This document shows positions 39,222-50,448 of a DNA stretch of 64,000 nucleotides, one piece after another; the stretch's first letter is position 1, and the number at the start of each line of letters is the position of its first letter. The translations under genes were made by a program, and so were the position numbers. Origin of the DNA: Neelides folsomi (taxonomy: Eukaryota; Arthropoda; Collembola; Neelipleona; Neelidae); the NCBI GenBank assembly GCA_034687125.1, contig JAQGBZ010000313.1, forward strand, positions 1 through 64,000, in the 5' to 3' direction. The notes under the pieces are model-generated. The model was not told where the DNA came from. It worked only from the letters and a program-made list of their open reading frames with translations, and made no database searches.

Positions 39222-40703
39222 TTAATTGCACTTCTCCCGATGATTGGCGTAAGTTGAGGCCTCACAAGTGTTGAATCCGCACTGCTTACAATTGTAATTC
39301 CTCTTCCCATGATACCTCTTCATATGCTGGTCATAATTGAGTTGTCCGACCGTGGTCGAAGAGCAAACCTCGCAAATGAAAACTTCCCGAGTCAGTTCGT
39401 GAACGTCAAGATGATGATCCAAATGTATTTTTCGGTGGAAGGCCAAAGCACATTTCGGGCATTTGAATTGTCGTTCCTCGTGGATTTTCATATGGCATTT
39501 CAAATTGTTCCCCGAATTTTGAGATTTCTCAAGAATTATGCGGGAACAAGTCGGACATTTGGAATAATGTATGTTTGGATGAATAACTTTGACATGATTT
39601 TCGTATTCATCATTGGTCGAATATTTGCCTTTTTCTGGACAAGCTCTGCAGATGTAAGCTCTCGACTTCCTCTTGTCTCTAATTTTGTTCACCTTTGATG
39701 GAGACATCATCCTCCTTTGGGGCTTTTTAAGTGGTGTGGATAATTTTTCCAATTTGATTTTCTTAAAATGAGCGTGGTTGGACGTGCCATCGGAGCTCAC
39801 AGGTTCATCAGTTTCAATCATCGACTGTTCGACGAATTGGGTCGAGTTGAAGTCCGGGGCTTCATATTCGTCAGCGTAATAGCCTTCAAGCTCCTCGTGG
39901 TCGAACTCGCTCTCAGCAATGGTCTGATCTGGGAGGAATGTTTGGTTTAATGTGAGATTCATTTCAGATAGTTGAGATTCAAGAACGACGTGTGGCTCAA
40001 TGCTGATATTAGATGACAAGATGGCCTGAGAATCCAAAATGTCCAATGAACTTCGCTTCGTTTCGATTTCTCGAACTGCGTTTCTTGACTGAGGGCGAGA
40101 AGGAGGTGCAGGAACCTGACAATGAGTTTGTGAGGGAAACTCACCGCAAATTTCTATATGCCAAATTACGAATATAATAATGGCAAAATAAATATAAAGA
40201 CTTGCACTCGTTAAATTAAATTAATTATTATGCAATTAGTATTTATATTTATAAAATAATTAGTGGTTTTACTTACTGTTTAGAAGACTGATGCGCAACT
40301 GAATGGAGATTTCATCCAAAGGTTCCGACGGCTCCTCAGATTCTTGGAATGAATTGACGAAAGAATCTTTCATGCCATTTTCAACATATTTCCATTTGTC
40401 TTTGAGTAAACCAATTTCATTTGTGATGACTTCAATGATTTGTAATTTGACTCGACATTTGCTGCAACATGGATTCCCTAAAGAAGCAATAAATTTCATT
40501 TTCATTTTCGAGTTTATTTGCTTTTCTTTTATTCCAGTCAAAGTTAATGGTTGTAAATATTGCATAGATGTTTCTTATTTACCCTTTAGGTGATTAGACA
40601 ATTGCTGAGGAAGTGAAAAGAGTTGAACAAAAATTTCCCAAAATTTTGCAGATTCGCCGGAGAAGTAAACCCCTTCATTACGAAGGCAAATAAGACACGT
40701 CAT
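39222..40703 (-). CDS. C2H2 zinc-finger protein with ZAD-like amino end
   Basis: Probable DNA-binding nuclear protein. Three exons: 40703-40583, 40477-40277 and 40153-39222; 417 residues. It starts MTCLICLRNEG and meets a second pair of cysteines (CCSKC, about residues 44-48), a C2...C2 arrangement like the arthropod ZAD dimerisation domain, followed by a helical stretch. The middle is acidic and poorly ordered, with a basic Lys/Arg patch that may be a nuclear signal. Five C2H2-type fingers close the protein: one starting YICRACPEKG, one with an enlarged central part, FKCPKCALAF, FICEVC and a final C-C-H-C form YNCKQCGF. Target unknown. The broken gene at 60045-61127 has the same design. Confidence 0.85.
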
Positions 40704-41492
40704 TATGAAAGTTATATTTATCTAAAGCCTATTGCCACCAGAATTAAAAAGATAATGCTTGATGGAAAGTAAAATCGTAAAATTACGATTGAATTTGCCG
40801 AGTGAGTGAAAAGCGACCAAAGAAAAAGAAAAAAGAGAAGTTGTGAATTTTATGATAATGAAAATATTTACAAATCCAATTCGCGAATGTAGACTGCTAG
40901 AATAGACGCAGCTCAGTAATAAACTCGCTATTCGCCCCAACCCAAAAAATATTACCTTTTTTACCTAGCCAATTTCCTATATTGACCGTGAAAATATGCT
41001 TCAGTAATTAAATACCGTTACTTATTTCTTATTTTAGCATAGTCTTATATAATTATTTATTAACTTATATAATTTCTCATCTAGCTTACATGCGTAATTT
41101 TATGGATATGTTTAATTATCCGCGTCTGTTAAAGTAACCAAATTAAGCAGATAACTAATTAATAATCGTGTATAGTAAACTTATAATAATTATGCCGAAT
41201 GAAGTCATATGAGCATTGAGCATCTTAATAATTTACTATTAAACAGAAATTAAAATAATAAACATTTGATAATTTGTTAATTTATGTTATATTGATAAAC
41301 CCAAAATGGTTTATCAATATAACATAAAAGAATTTTACATATTTTTAAGTAAAATATACATTTTTGTCTTACTTTGAGTGGGAAATTAAAAATGATAAAA
41401 TATAAGATTTAATCCTTTAAAAGAGATGATACACATTCATCGTTAAAGTAAAAAATTAGAAACATGAAATGAAGAAGTAACAATGAACAAAA
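40704..41492. other. Intergenic region with a perfect hairpin
   Basis: Upstream of the zinc-finger gene and downstream of THOC7. Apart from the inverted repeat at 41282-41327 nothing was found. Confidence 0.5.
41282..41327. repeat. Perfect 20-bp inverted repeat
   Basis: TTATGTTATATTGATAAACC at 41282-41301 is followed, after the 6-base loop caaaat, by its exact complement at 41308-41327. It lies about 165 bp past the THOC7 stop. It could be a foldback remnant or a structure in 3' transcripts. Confidence 0.85.
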
Positions 41493-42613
41493 TTAATTGT
41501 CCAAATTGATGCTTTCAGCAGAAAGTACTTCCAATTCATTATCGGAAACATCGTCATATTTGGCTTTGTCATCTTGAACTTTAACTGGGGGTTTTTCTGT
41601 TGGCTCCATGTAATTCAACATGATTTGTATTGTTTGGGGAATCACTTGAGCAGCTCGTTCTTGATCTGCACACTTGGTCTTTAAGAATTTATTTTTATCC
41701 TGAAATCATAAAAATGAAACTTGCCAGATTCCCAAATTTAATGTTAGTTAATAGTTAATATACAACAAGTAATTAATTCATTTGATTTTATAAAAGAATA
41801 TTATCATTTCAAATACTATTTGTAATTTGGCAAATAATACTTCAAGAGCCGAAGTTTCCTTTGTAAGTTTTCCGAGTCGAGCCAAGTTGGTCTTTCTATC
41901 AGGTTGTTTTTTAATGAGATTCTCCAACAATTGACATTGTTCATCACTGATCTTCTTATCCTTCTGCTTGAGCGTCTCGGTTCTCAGTTCAGTAATTTCA
42001 TGTTTCACAACTCTGATTTGCTCCTGCATCTTTTCTTTTTGATCGCGATAGACCTCAATCGCTGATTCGGTTGCCTCAATGGCCATCAAGTCACGGGTAG
42101 CTCGAAATTTGATTTTCTCAATGGTCAGCATGATCATCTGATATGTCTGCTTTCTAAATTATTACAAAGTGTTTAAAACAAACAATTTGAAATGATTTAT
42201 TTAGTTCATAACATCAAATTACGCAAAATATTCAATAATTTAGAAATTATCATTTCTTACAATTCTGGATTGGATTTATCCATTTCGGACATCTTTTGAA
42301 ATTCACCGATAATGTACCCGAATGCTTTGTCGTCGCCAAGACCAAAGCCATCAATGAGAATTCGCTTCTCGACAATTTTATCTATTGAGTAGATTGAAAC
42401 AAATTAATCGATTTCATCCCTCAGTATAAAGAATCAACAACATCTTAAAGAACAAACTTTGGAAATGAATTGGATATAATAATTATTACGTAATATGAAA
42501 TAGAGTACTTAAATTGGATTAGGAGTAATATATTAAAGCTTTAAATGTTTTAATATTATTTTAATGTAATTAACTTTACCCAGCGTAGGTTCCAAATTTT
42601 GTGACTCCGCCAT
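41493..42613 (-). CDS. THOC7: THO complex subunit 7
   Basis: Part of the THO/TREX complex, which couples transcription to mRNA export in the nucleus. Four exons: 42613-42580, 42381-42261, 42153-41817 and 41699-41493; 232 residues, close to the usual length. The family opening VEKRILIDGFGLGDD (about 15-29) corresponds to IDGDGAGDD in other animals. A long coiled coil follows (about 60-165), with the conserved I-K-K-Q-P-D-R-K-T-N-L block and a KETSALE segment. The tail is acidic (DDVSDNELE). Splice phases close. Identification rests on the IDG-GxGDD and PDR motifs plus length. Confidence 0.88.
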
Positions 42614-42962
42614 GTCCGAAACTCTTCAATTAGACTAATTAACTTTTTAGACAGTTTCTAAATTAACACTTCAAGATCGTGTTGTGAGCTCGTGAGCACG
42701 TGGAGTTGGTGGCGTGAATGAAGCTTAATATTGTTAAATGCGGGTTAATCTCAACATTTAGGCAAATTAAAATTTCACCAAAAATTATGACCATAGGACC
42801 ATAGCCGTAAAGATTTTATAATCTTGCCTTGATTGAAATTATATATTCTATCCTGTACTAAAGTATATTAATTTCCTAATATTATAATTATGTAATTTGC
42901 AACATTTTTATGCAAATCAATAGATTAATTGTAAATTGAGTTTATTTATTATCGTAACATTA
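42614..42962. other. Short intergenic region
   Basis: Between the dehydrogenase 3' end and the THOC7 start; a GC-richer patch near 42670-42720 is likely THOC7 promoter. Confidence 0.4.
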
Positions 42963-44663
42963 TTAAGCTTGAACAATTGGTGGTGGGGGATGATTGAAGA
43001 AAACTCGCAAGATTTCATTAGACCCATCAGCAGACACGATCATTCGTCCTTTGTTATCAAAGATAACATTTACTGGCTCAAGACAATTGTTTCCACATGT
43101 GGCAACTTGTGGTTCAAAAATGATGTTGATATCGTCCCCAGTGGGTTCATTGGTGGCCTTGTTCAAAGGATACCAAGCAACTCTTGACCCAACTTTGACA
43201 TCAGAATTCCAAGATCCGTGGAATGCCACGAAGGGATCTCCTCTCATGAAGCATGGGAATCCTCCTTCAATTCCATCACATCCAGGGGATTCAATATCGT
43301 AAAAGTGAATTCCAAGTGGAGCATTGTGAGCTGGCATTGGGAAAGCTGGTGGTTGATTCTAAAACCATTAAAAATATTTTTTAAACTACAACTACAAAAT
43401 TAAATTAAATTAAATTAATTAACAGGTAAATTAAACCATGAATTGATTTTGCTTACGTTCGCTGGGTTTTTGCACCAAGCGTCCGTGTGAGTTCCGTCAT
43501 TCATGAAGTTTGGATGAGCAAATTGGGTTCCTGCAACGTAATCTGGATGTCTGTGAATTGAGAAACAATACGGATATCCGTAATGAGTTCCAACTGGGCC
43601 ATCAAATCTGTTCATTTCTTCAGCTGGATTTCCATTGTGAATATCTCCACCCAAATCTGGTCTGTTAGCATTATCAAATCCATTTTCAACTCCCCAAAGA
43701 ACATCATTAAAATCAAAAGCAAGTCCAACTTCATTTCTTAATCCATCAGCAAAAATCTTTTAAGTAAATCAATAGATTCAGTTAATTTACAAATTAAATA
43801 ATACATAAAAATTATACAAAGCCTTAGGGACAAATAGGTTAGTATCTATGAAAATTAAATGTAATTATATTAACTTTCTTAAGTAATTTTACAAAAATGA
43901 ATTGATCTTCCATATCTTTTAAATGGAAAAGCAAAAAACAATTGAGTTCAATTCGAACATTTGTCAAGTAAAAGAACTATCTACGTTGTTTAAATTGACA
44001 TTCTTATAGTAACTGCGCTATTCCTATTTGTCCTAACTTTGTTAATCCTATGTACAATAGAAAAGAATATATTATTTATTTTTAATGATTTCAAATTTTG
44101 CTTACCACTCCTGTATTAAATGCAATTGGGAGATTTCCACTTAAATCGAATCTTCTGATTCTTGACCTCTCTGAGTTGGCATCGACATTTCCTGCAGAAC
44201 CCACGCTGACATAAAGAAGATTGCTTTTGTCAAAAGCGAGCGTCCTAGTTGTGTGACCTCCGCCGGGAATTCCAGAAATAACTGTTTCCGCAGGAGCTGT
44301 GATGGTTTCCCTTTGTCCTGACACATACGGCCATCGGAAAACGGTCGTGTCACTGGACGCATAAACGAATCCTCCATGAATTGCAAGACCGTGATTCAAT
44401 CTCAATCCGGATCCATTAACAAGAACGAATTGGGAGACCAAGACACTTCCATCTTTGTTCGTTGTTTCATAAATGGCCACAACGCTGGATGGCCCTCTTG
44501 AGAGAACTAAAATGTCTCCTGATGGTTTGTCAAGGGCGAGACCTCGTGGTGAAGAAACGTCAGCGTATTTCTGTCCATTGAAGGCTGGATGGGTTTCGAA
44601 CAGAGCTCCATGGGCTAAGGTGAAAACTGCAAAGAGCGCGATAATTTGAATTCCCTTGAACAT
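42963..44663 (-). CDS. Secreted PQQ-type sugar (sorbosone/pyranose) dehydrogenase-like protein
   Basis: Predicted six-bladed propeller quinoprotein that would oxidise sugars outside the cell with PQQ and calcium. Three exons: 44663-44106, 43756-43457 and 43358-42963; 417 residues, all phase 0. The first ATG in frame is at 44663; a GTG just upstream is not used here. Signal peptide about 1-19. Blocks typical of the fungal/bacterial GSDH (AA12-like) group: LNHGLAIHGG (about 89-98), GHTTRTLAF (136-144), YVSVGSAGNVD (151-161), NEVGLAFD (194-201), ENGFDN, GGDIHNGNPAEE (222-233), HNAPLGIHFY and FVAFHGSWN. It is unlike the animal HHIP-type relatives I know of. A leader exon and TATA-like box lie upstream. 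Confidence 0.85.
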
Positions 44664-44829
44664 TTTCACAATCTATAAAAAATTGAATCGATAAGGTTAA
44701 CCATTTTTATGATATTAAAAATCCAGCAAGAATGTTAAAAAAGAATCTTAAATCATAATTAAAAATTATATAATATTAAATTGATTGGTTTATACTTTTA
44801 TACTGTAACAAATAGTTTAAATATTTTAC

Positions 44830-44870
44830 CTTTTTGTAAGAGTGAACGACAAGAGAAATTCTTCAGAACT
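44830..44870 (-). other. Non-coding leader exon of the sugar dehydrogenase
   Basis: On the minus strand a TTTTATAG acceptor stands a few bases before the ATG, and this stretch ends AAAAAG before GTAAAA. Its start fits an initiator CCAGTTC. Inferred. Confidence 0.5.
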
Positions 44871-44895
44871 GGGTAAAAAATGTTTAACAGTTCTA

Positions 44896-44903
44896 CTTTA
44901 ATA
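44896..44903 (-). promoter_or_regulatory. TATA-like box of the sugar dehydrogenase
   Basis: TATTAAAG on the minus strand, 33 to 26 bases before the inferred start of transcription at 44870. Confidence 0.45.
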
Positions 44904-45522
44904 CAGAGGTACAAATAATTTATTCTCTATGTTAAAATTAACGCATTCATGCGGATTACAATGTATGGCATAGTAAGTATAGCATAAGGTGATATTGCAA
45001 ATTATAGTATTAATGGGAATTTCGAGAATTTCGACACAAAGAACTTCAACTTGGCAATGGCAATATACGCCATCAATTTATGATAAAATTATTACTAGTG
45101 ATAGGTTAGTGATTAGAAAAGATGATAGCTTTATAAATAATGTTATTAAGAGTCAAAAATTCTCCACTTCTATTATTAACTATTACCTATTAACACAATT
45201 AACACAATTATTGTTAGTGTAAGTAGAACTTCATTTAAAAGTTAAATTGCAAAAATGATTATGTCAATCTTTTAATTTGATATCTGAACATTTCAACATG
45301 TGCTAAATGTTGAAATAATCCTTAGATATTTTGAAGTGTCTAATTGTAAATAGGAAATAATTCTGAATATATCTCAATTGATTGTGTAATTATATAATTG
45401 TATCTTGAAATAAGTAATTTATGAATATAAAGCTATAATAATAATAATTTGTTTATTGTTATTTAGCACTTTAAAATAAACACACAAATACAGATAAGAA
45501 AAGTAATTATTATTATAGTGCT
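44904..45522. other. Intergenic region
   Basis: A 77-codon open frame at 44989-45222 (+) has no support. No other feature seen. Confidence 0.45.
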
Positions 45523-45744
45523 TTACATAAGCGAAAATATATTTGTTAATATGTTTCTTAAAAAACCAAAAATGTCTGTCCACTTGAAACACTGATCATA
45601 AAAAAAGAATACGAGTCCATCTTTACAAGGTGGAAATTGATTTTCCAAACTCAAATTCTTATTAAGTGGAAATGAGATTCGGGCGCTGCAAATGCTCCAG
45701 CAGCACAATGATACAATAAAAAACGAGATGTGAAATTGGACCAT
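45523..45744 (-). CDS. Possible small secreted peptide
   Basis: Single-exon frame of 73 residues from the ATG at 45744. The first 21 residues (MVQFHISFFIVSLCCWSICSA) are a convincing signal peptide with a small-residue cleavage site. The mature part is about 52 residues, with two cysteines that could form one disulphide, and is rich in Phe and Leu. The frame continues upstream to a second Met, but the internal start best fits a signal peptide. No homologue is recognised. It could be a chance frame; the signal peptide is the only argument. Confidence 0.35.
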   Translation of the reverse strand: MVQFHISFFIVSLCCWSICSARISFPLNKNLSLENQFPPCKDGLVFFFYDQCFKWTDIFGFLRNILTNIFSLM

Positions 45745-46401
45745 TTCTTCCCAAATTAAATAAGTATTACAATTAGACAAGCGATTCAAATATGATAATT
45801 AAAACGAAATTGCAAATCAATTCAACATTATGGCAATTTCAGTGAAAAATTTATAGACCTATATGTGATTTTTTTTCACTTTTAACTTAAACAGAGTTAA
45901 AGCATGGACGAAATGAGATGCTCAAAACTAATAAAAGTATTCTTGTATCCTGTCAATGAACTCCTCAAAGCATCAATTATTGAAATTTTACAGCAACATG
46001 ACCGTTTTATGCTTAATAAATCAATGAAAACATTATATTATAATAATGTAACGATTTGCATTTTATGTTTAGTAGAAATCTATTCACCGTTTATTTAGAG
46101 AGTAAAATACTTATATTTCACTATTTAACCACACGATAATACCTATTCTAAATAGAATACTATAAGTTAAATTACATACAGGTATAGATTTTTAGAGATT
46201 GTTTATTGTTATTAATAATTAATTCAATAATTCAAATCAATAATTTTAATTATACACATATTAACAAACTAGGATACTATCTGTGTATATCCCTATATAT
46301 TATATCTGTGAATTGTTAAATTAAAACAATTTAACAATTCAATAAAAAAAACTTACATAAAAACGATATTTTAATTGTTGATAATTCTATTTGGAATTTG
46401 A
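45745..46401. other. Intergenic region with a small hairpin
   Basis: Contains a perfect 14-bp inverted repeat (46309-46322 against 46328-46341) just downstream of EXOC3. Nothing else seen. Confidence 0.5.
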
Positions 46402-49400
46402 TCAATTAAAAAGAGCGGATCCGACAGGGACTTGAGAAAATATTGATTGGGCTGTTGTACCACGATGTGAAGCCGGGATAATTTCCGCCGCTTTGCTCTT
46501 CAAGTCAAATCTCCCAATGTCACCTCGGAGAGACAAAAGGGCCATGAGCTGCTCACGTGTTAAATCTGGATAACGACGAACGAAGGAATGAAGTTCCAAT
46601 GAAAGGATGTCGAGATCCTCCACACTTAAAACTTCAGTAATTGCATCAATTGCTTCTAATGGACATTCCCCTCTCACACTTCCTCCACCAACTCGGTCAA
46701 ATAAACTTCGAATTTTCTTCACTTCTGCTCGAATCTTCTCAGCTGCATCTCTCCTCTCTTCCCCATTCTTTAAACTCAATTTTCGACTCATGATGGCTAA
46801 GAGATATTTTTTCGCAACAAGATTTCGTCCTTGTTTCATCACTTGTTCAAAATTCGCTCCTTTCAGATGTTTATAATCCTATAAAATTAACAAAAAAGTG
46901 TTATTAATGATATAATATTAAAGTATCTTATTATTTAAACAATATTCTTTAAACAATTAGTTAACCGAATCGAGATTAAAACTTAAAGTGGATATAATTT
47001 ACCGAAAAATAATCTTCTAACGTAACGCATATGGTATCAACATCCACGGTCGATTTTAACCAATGTTGTGTACCCAATTTAACAAAATGTGGCTCTAGGT
47101 CAAGGAAAGCTTCATCGAGTAAATATCCCGCGGCTTTATTCCGAAGATTCTAAAAACAATAAATAAAATGATTAATTTTAATTAACTCTTTTAATTCCTA
47201 GAATATTAATTGATGTAGAGTATTTATATATTAAAATATATAATTACTTCAAAAGTTTGTAAAACAGCTTCAAACGAAGCCGCTGCCTTTGAATCCGCCG
47301 ATGTTTCGTCCCAATCCCAATATCGATCCTTCGTCTCATGGACGAGTTTCAGCGAAATTGCCGCATTGTTCAAGATGGCAATCATATAATGAGTAAATTC
47401 CACTTTACTCCGATCCTCAAAATACCTCTCTTTAAAATCCCTCACTTCATCTCCATAAGCTTGCCCATATTCTCTAATCATATCCAAGGACAAATGCAAC
47501 ATCCTCCGGACCAATTCTGGTCCGACTGTCTGAGCAACTCTCAAATTCTCATTTGCCATTTGGAAAACGTCAACAGGAGCTTCAGTGTGGTAAAATCCTT
47601 CTGCGTCAATTCTCGGCCCTGCTCCTTCCCTTCCCCATTCTTCAACTTCTTTAGCCACAGTTTTAACTCTCCATGAACGGTAATTGTCTGCTGTGTATTT
47701 CAAATAGTCAGCGGTCAATTTCTCCATTGTTTTTTCATCCAAGGGGCTTTTGGGCAAAGCATCCTTGTGGAGGTCGAGCTCAGGGCAATGGAGAAGCTCA
47801 GGGCCACAATAAGTATTACGAGCCCATGCGAGCAACGAGACATATTCATTCCCTTCTAATCCAGCAGCAACAACTTCGGATAAAAGTCGAGATACGCAAT
47901 TGTGATAAATGTCGATGAATTTTGATAAAATGTTGTACGAGGGAGGAAAACAAGACACGACGACTTGTTTCACATATTGTAAATCTTTTCGCACTAATAG
48001 TCGAATTACTTCCAGGTACTTCACAAGCCATAATTTGTTCTCTGATCGATTTTCCAATTGGCTTCCTTCAAGTTTCTCTCGGACGGATTCTTCGAGGATT
48101 TGGAATGCTTTCCGCTTCCATCGTTTGGGTCTTCCAGGTGATGAAAATCCCGTCATATCAAAACGCTGACAAATAAAATATATAAAAATATTAAAATTAA
48201 TAAAACCAATTTGTTTATTTATAATTTAACTAATAGTAAAAATTAAATATAAATGAGGCGGCAAAATTTCAATTAGTAATTAAATGCATTATTACTTCAG
48301 CTGCTCTTGCATCGGCTTTTTCTTCCCTTTCAATTATCCTAAGAGAAGTTACAAGGACGTTGGGTTTGTGAACGGCAATGTTAATAATTCTCTTAAAGTT
48401 CAATGCCAATTGTCGCTCGAGAGTTTCGCTCAGCTTCTCGACATCGGAGAAATACTCGTGGAGCATTATTACTTCACTTTTATTACCCATGCGGAACAGC
48501 TCAAAAAGTAATTCATCTCTTGACGCTTCAAGTTCAATTAGTCTCTGTAAAACATTTTAAAATTGATTATTCTTATATTCATAAAATAATATTAGTTTTG
48601 GTTTTAAATACTATACATTGATATTAATATTTAAATTGGGTTTTTTACTAAATGGGCTAGTAGCAAATTTCCATCTGCTATTAAAGCATGAGCCTTTTCA
48701 AGGTTTCTTCCGATGTTGAAAATATTTGACATATTCTCCATAGCCATTTCATATTGGGAGTGTTTAAGAGTTTCTTCACGAAGTTCTTCTAAAGTTTTGG
48801 CCAATTTTGGAACTTCCTTTAATCCTTTTTCTATTGCATTTGTGCTATAAAATTGTAATTGTAATTGACGGGCCTAATCGTAAAACGACCACAGATTGAG
48901 TTTTTTTCAGTTTTTCGAGATTCCGAAATTACCCTAAATTTTTAATGAGAACTACATCCTCTATAATAACATAACAAACAAAATAGAAAAATGTGTAATT
49001 AATCCAAGATTTAAGGGCTAAATTAAAATATAGAACATTTTAAAAATCAGAAACATAGAAAAATGTTAAAGGAGAAATTATAGCTTTTGCTTTAAAGGTT
49101 ATCATAAGCATTGATTTTGAGTGGTGCAGTTACATAATGTATCTTTCACGATTCGACGGGCTAGAATTAAGGTTTTTAATAAGAAAAATTGATTGATTAA
49201 AAAACTCAATAGTTCTTTTAAAATCCACTTAGGATTTGCTAATTGCAAATTTTAGGGTAATTTTGGCGTTTCGGCGGAAACGGAACAAAACTGAAAAAAA
49301 TTCACTCTATGGTAGTTTTACGATTCGGGCCTTCAATTGGTTAGAATTTTATAAAAGTAAGGATGATTAGATGATTAAAGATAATAATATGAAATATCAA

Positions 49401-49819
49401 TTTAGTTAAAAATTAATTTAAAATACACAGAAATAAATAATATTAATTGCTTCTTACTGTTTTCCAACTTGTTCAAGATCCACTCTTGAAGATTTGAGGA
49501 GTTGAAATCCCGTGCGAACGCCCTCAAGTTGTGATTGCAATGCCGTTTTGAGCATTGCTTCTTTAGCTGCCTTCTTTCTGCTCTCTCGCTTCTTGTATTC
49601 TTCAACCTGATAAAATAATCATAAAATAATTTACAATAGAGTTCTAGCTGTAATAAATATAAAATTAAATACATTTTTATAACAAATATAATGCCAGATG
49701 AGCAAATTTAATGTTGGTGAAATTACCTTTTCCAGCTGGTCAGGTCGTTGAATTAAAGAAGCAATCCGCTCAACAGCTTTCGCCTTCGCCTGAGCCTCTA
49801 AATCGCTGATCTTGCTCAT
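46402..49819 (-). CDS. EXOC3: Exocyst complex component 3 (Sec6)
   Basis: Subunit of the exocyst, which tethers secretory vesicles to the plasma membrane. Seven exons: 49819-49727, 49606-49458, 48844-48649, 48544-48296, 48165-47248, 47149-47003 and 46878-46402; 742 residues, matching animal Sec6. The start MSKISDLEAQAKAKAVERIASLIQRPDQLEK is typical. A coiled coil covers about 30-200. A helical-bundle body follows, with FDMTGFSSPGRPKRWK, the LLAWARNTY block and an ERYFEDR stretch, and the carboxy end has FDRVGGGSVRGECPLEAI and the R-R-Y-P-D-L-T-R-E-Q-L block. Intron 2 is long because it holds a foldback element. The gene looks complete. Confidence 0.96.
48867..49334. mobile_element. Foldback/MITE-like element in EXOC3 intron 2
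   Basis: The two ends of a 468-bp stretch are imperfect inverted copies about 80-90 bp long. Shared marks read inward from each end: GGCC near the edge, AATCGTAAAAC, TTTTTTTCAGTTTT and ATTACCCTAAA. AATT stands on both sides (48863-48866 and 49335-49338) and may be a target duplication. There is no coding sequence inside. The divergence of the arms suggests an old insertion. Confidence 0.65.
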
Positions 49820-50448
49820 ATTTATCAACTTATACTTACAATTAATCCTTTATTGTTTAAGGTATAATGACATTTAAATATAAGTTAATTGCAAGCACAT
49901 AAAAGTGGGAGTTTATTGTCTAAAATACAATTGTATTATGCGGTTTGATTTAAATATCGCTCAATGTTAATCAAGCACCTGGCACGTTGCAATATTTGCT
50001 TTGACCTATTTTAAATTAAATTAGTTAAAGTTGGAATAGAATAAACAATTACCATTCCTTTAACTTTTACAATTTTAATTAAATTGTGTCATATTAATTT
50101 TACTCTTTCGGTTTTGATTTGAAATTGAAGACCTAAATTTGCAGCCGCTAGTAGCATGCAGAGAATTGGGGAATATGGAAAATTATTCTTTGCCAAAAAG
50201 CCAAAAATGTTAGACGTTTCACGACGTTTCACATTAAGTTAATCATGTTTAATATTAATTTAATTTAATTTTTAATTAATTATAAATTGATTATGAGATG
50301 CTATTTTACTAAATTATAATCCAATTATGTATAATGTTAAATATATGATTATGAGACAACGTTTCAATATTAGTCTTTTGGTTTTAGAATTTTCAGGAGT
50401 CGATATGAAAGAATTATTATTGCCAGACATATTGGAGTGTATAAGATT
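49820..50448. other. Intergenic region
   Basis: EXOC3 5' flank and lipase 3' flank; no features seen. Confidence 0.5.

Noticed and set aside
39309-39698. 129-codon + strand frame
   Set aside because: Antisense shadow of the zinc-finger exon.
44989-45222. 77-codon + strand frame
   Set aside because: No signal peptide, domain or splice partner.
46309-46341. Perfect 14-bp AT-only hairpin downstream of EXOC3
   Set aside because: Made almost only of A and T with short arms, so chance is likely; kept only as a note.
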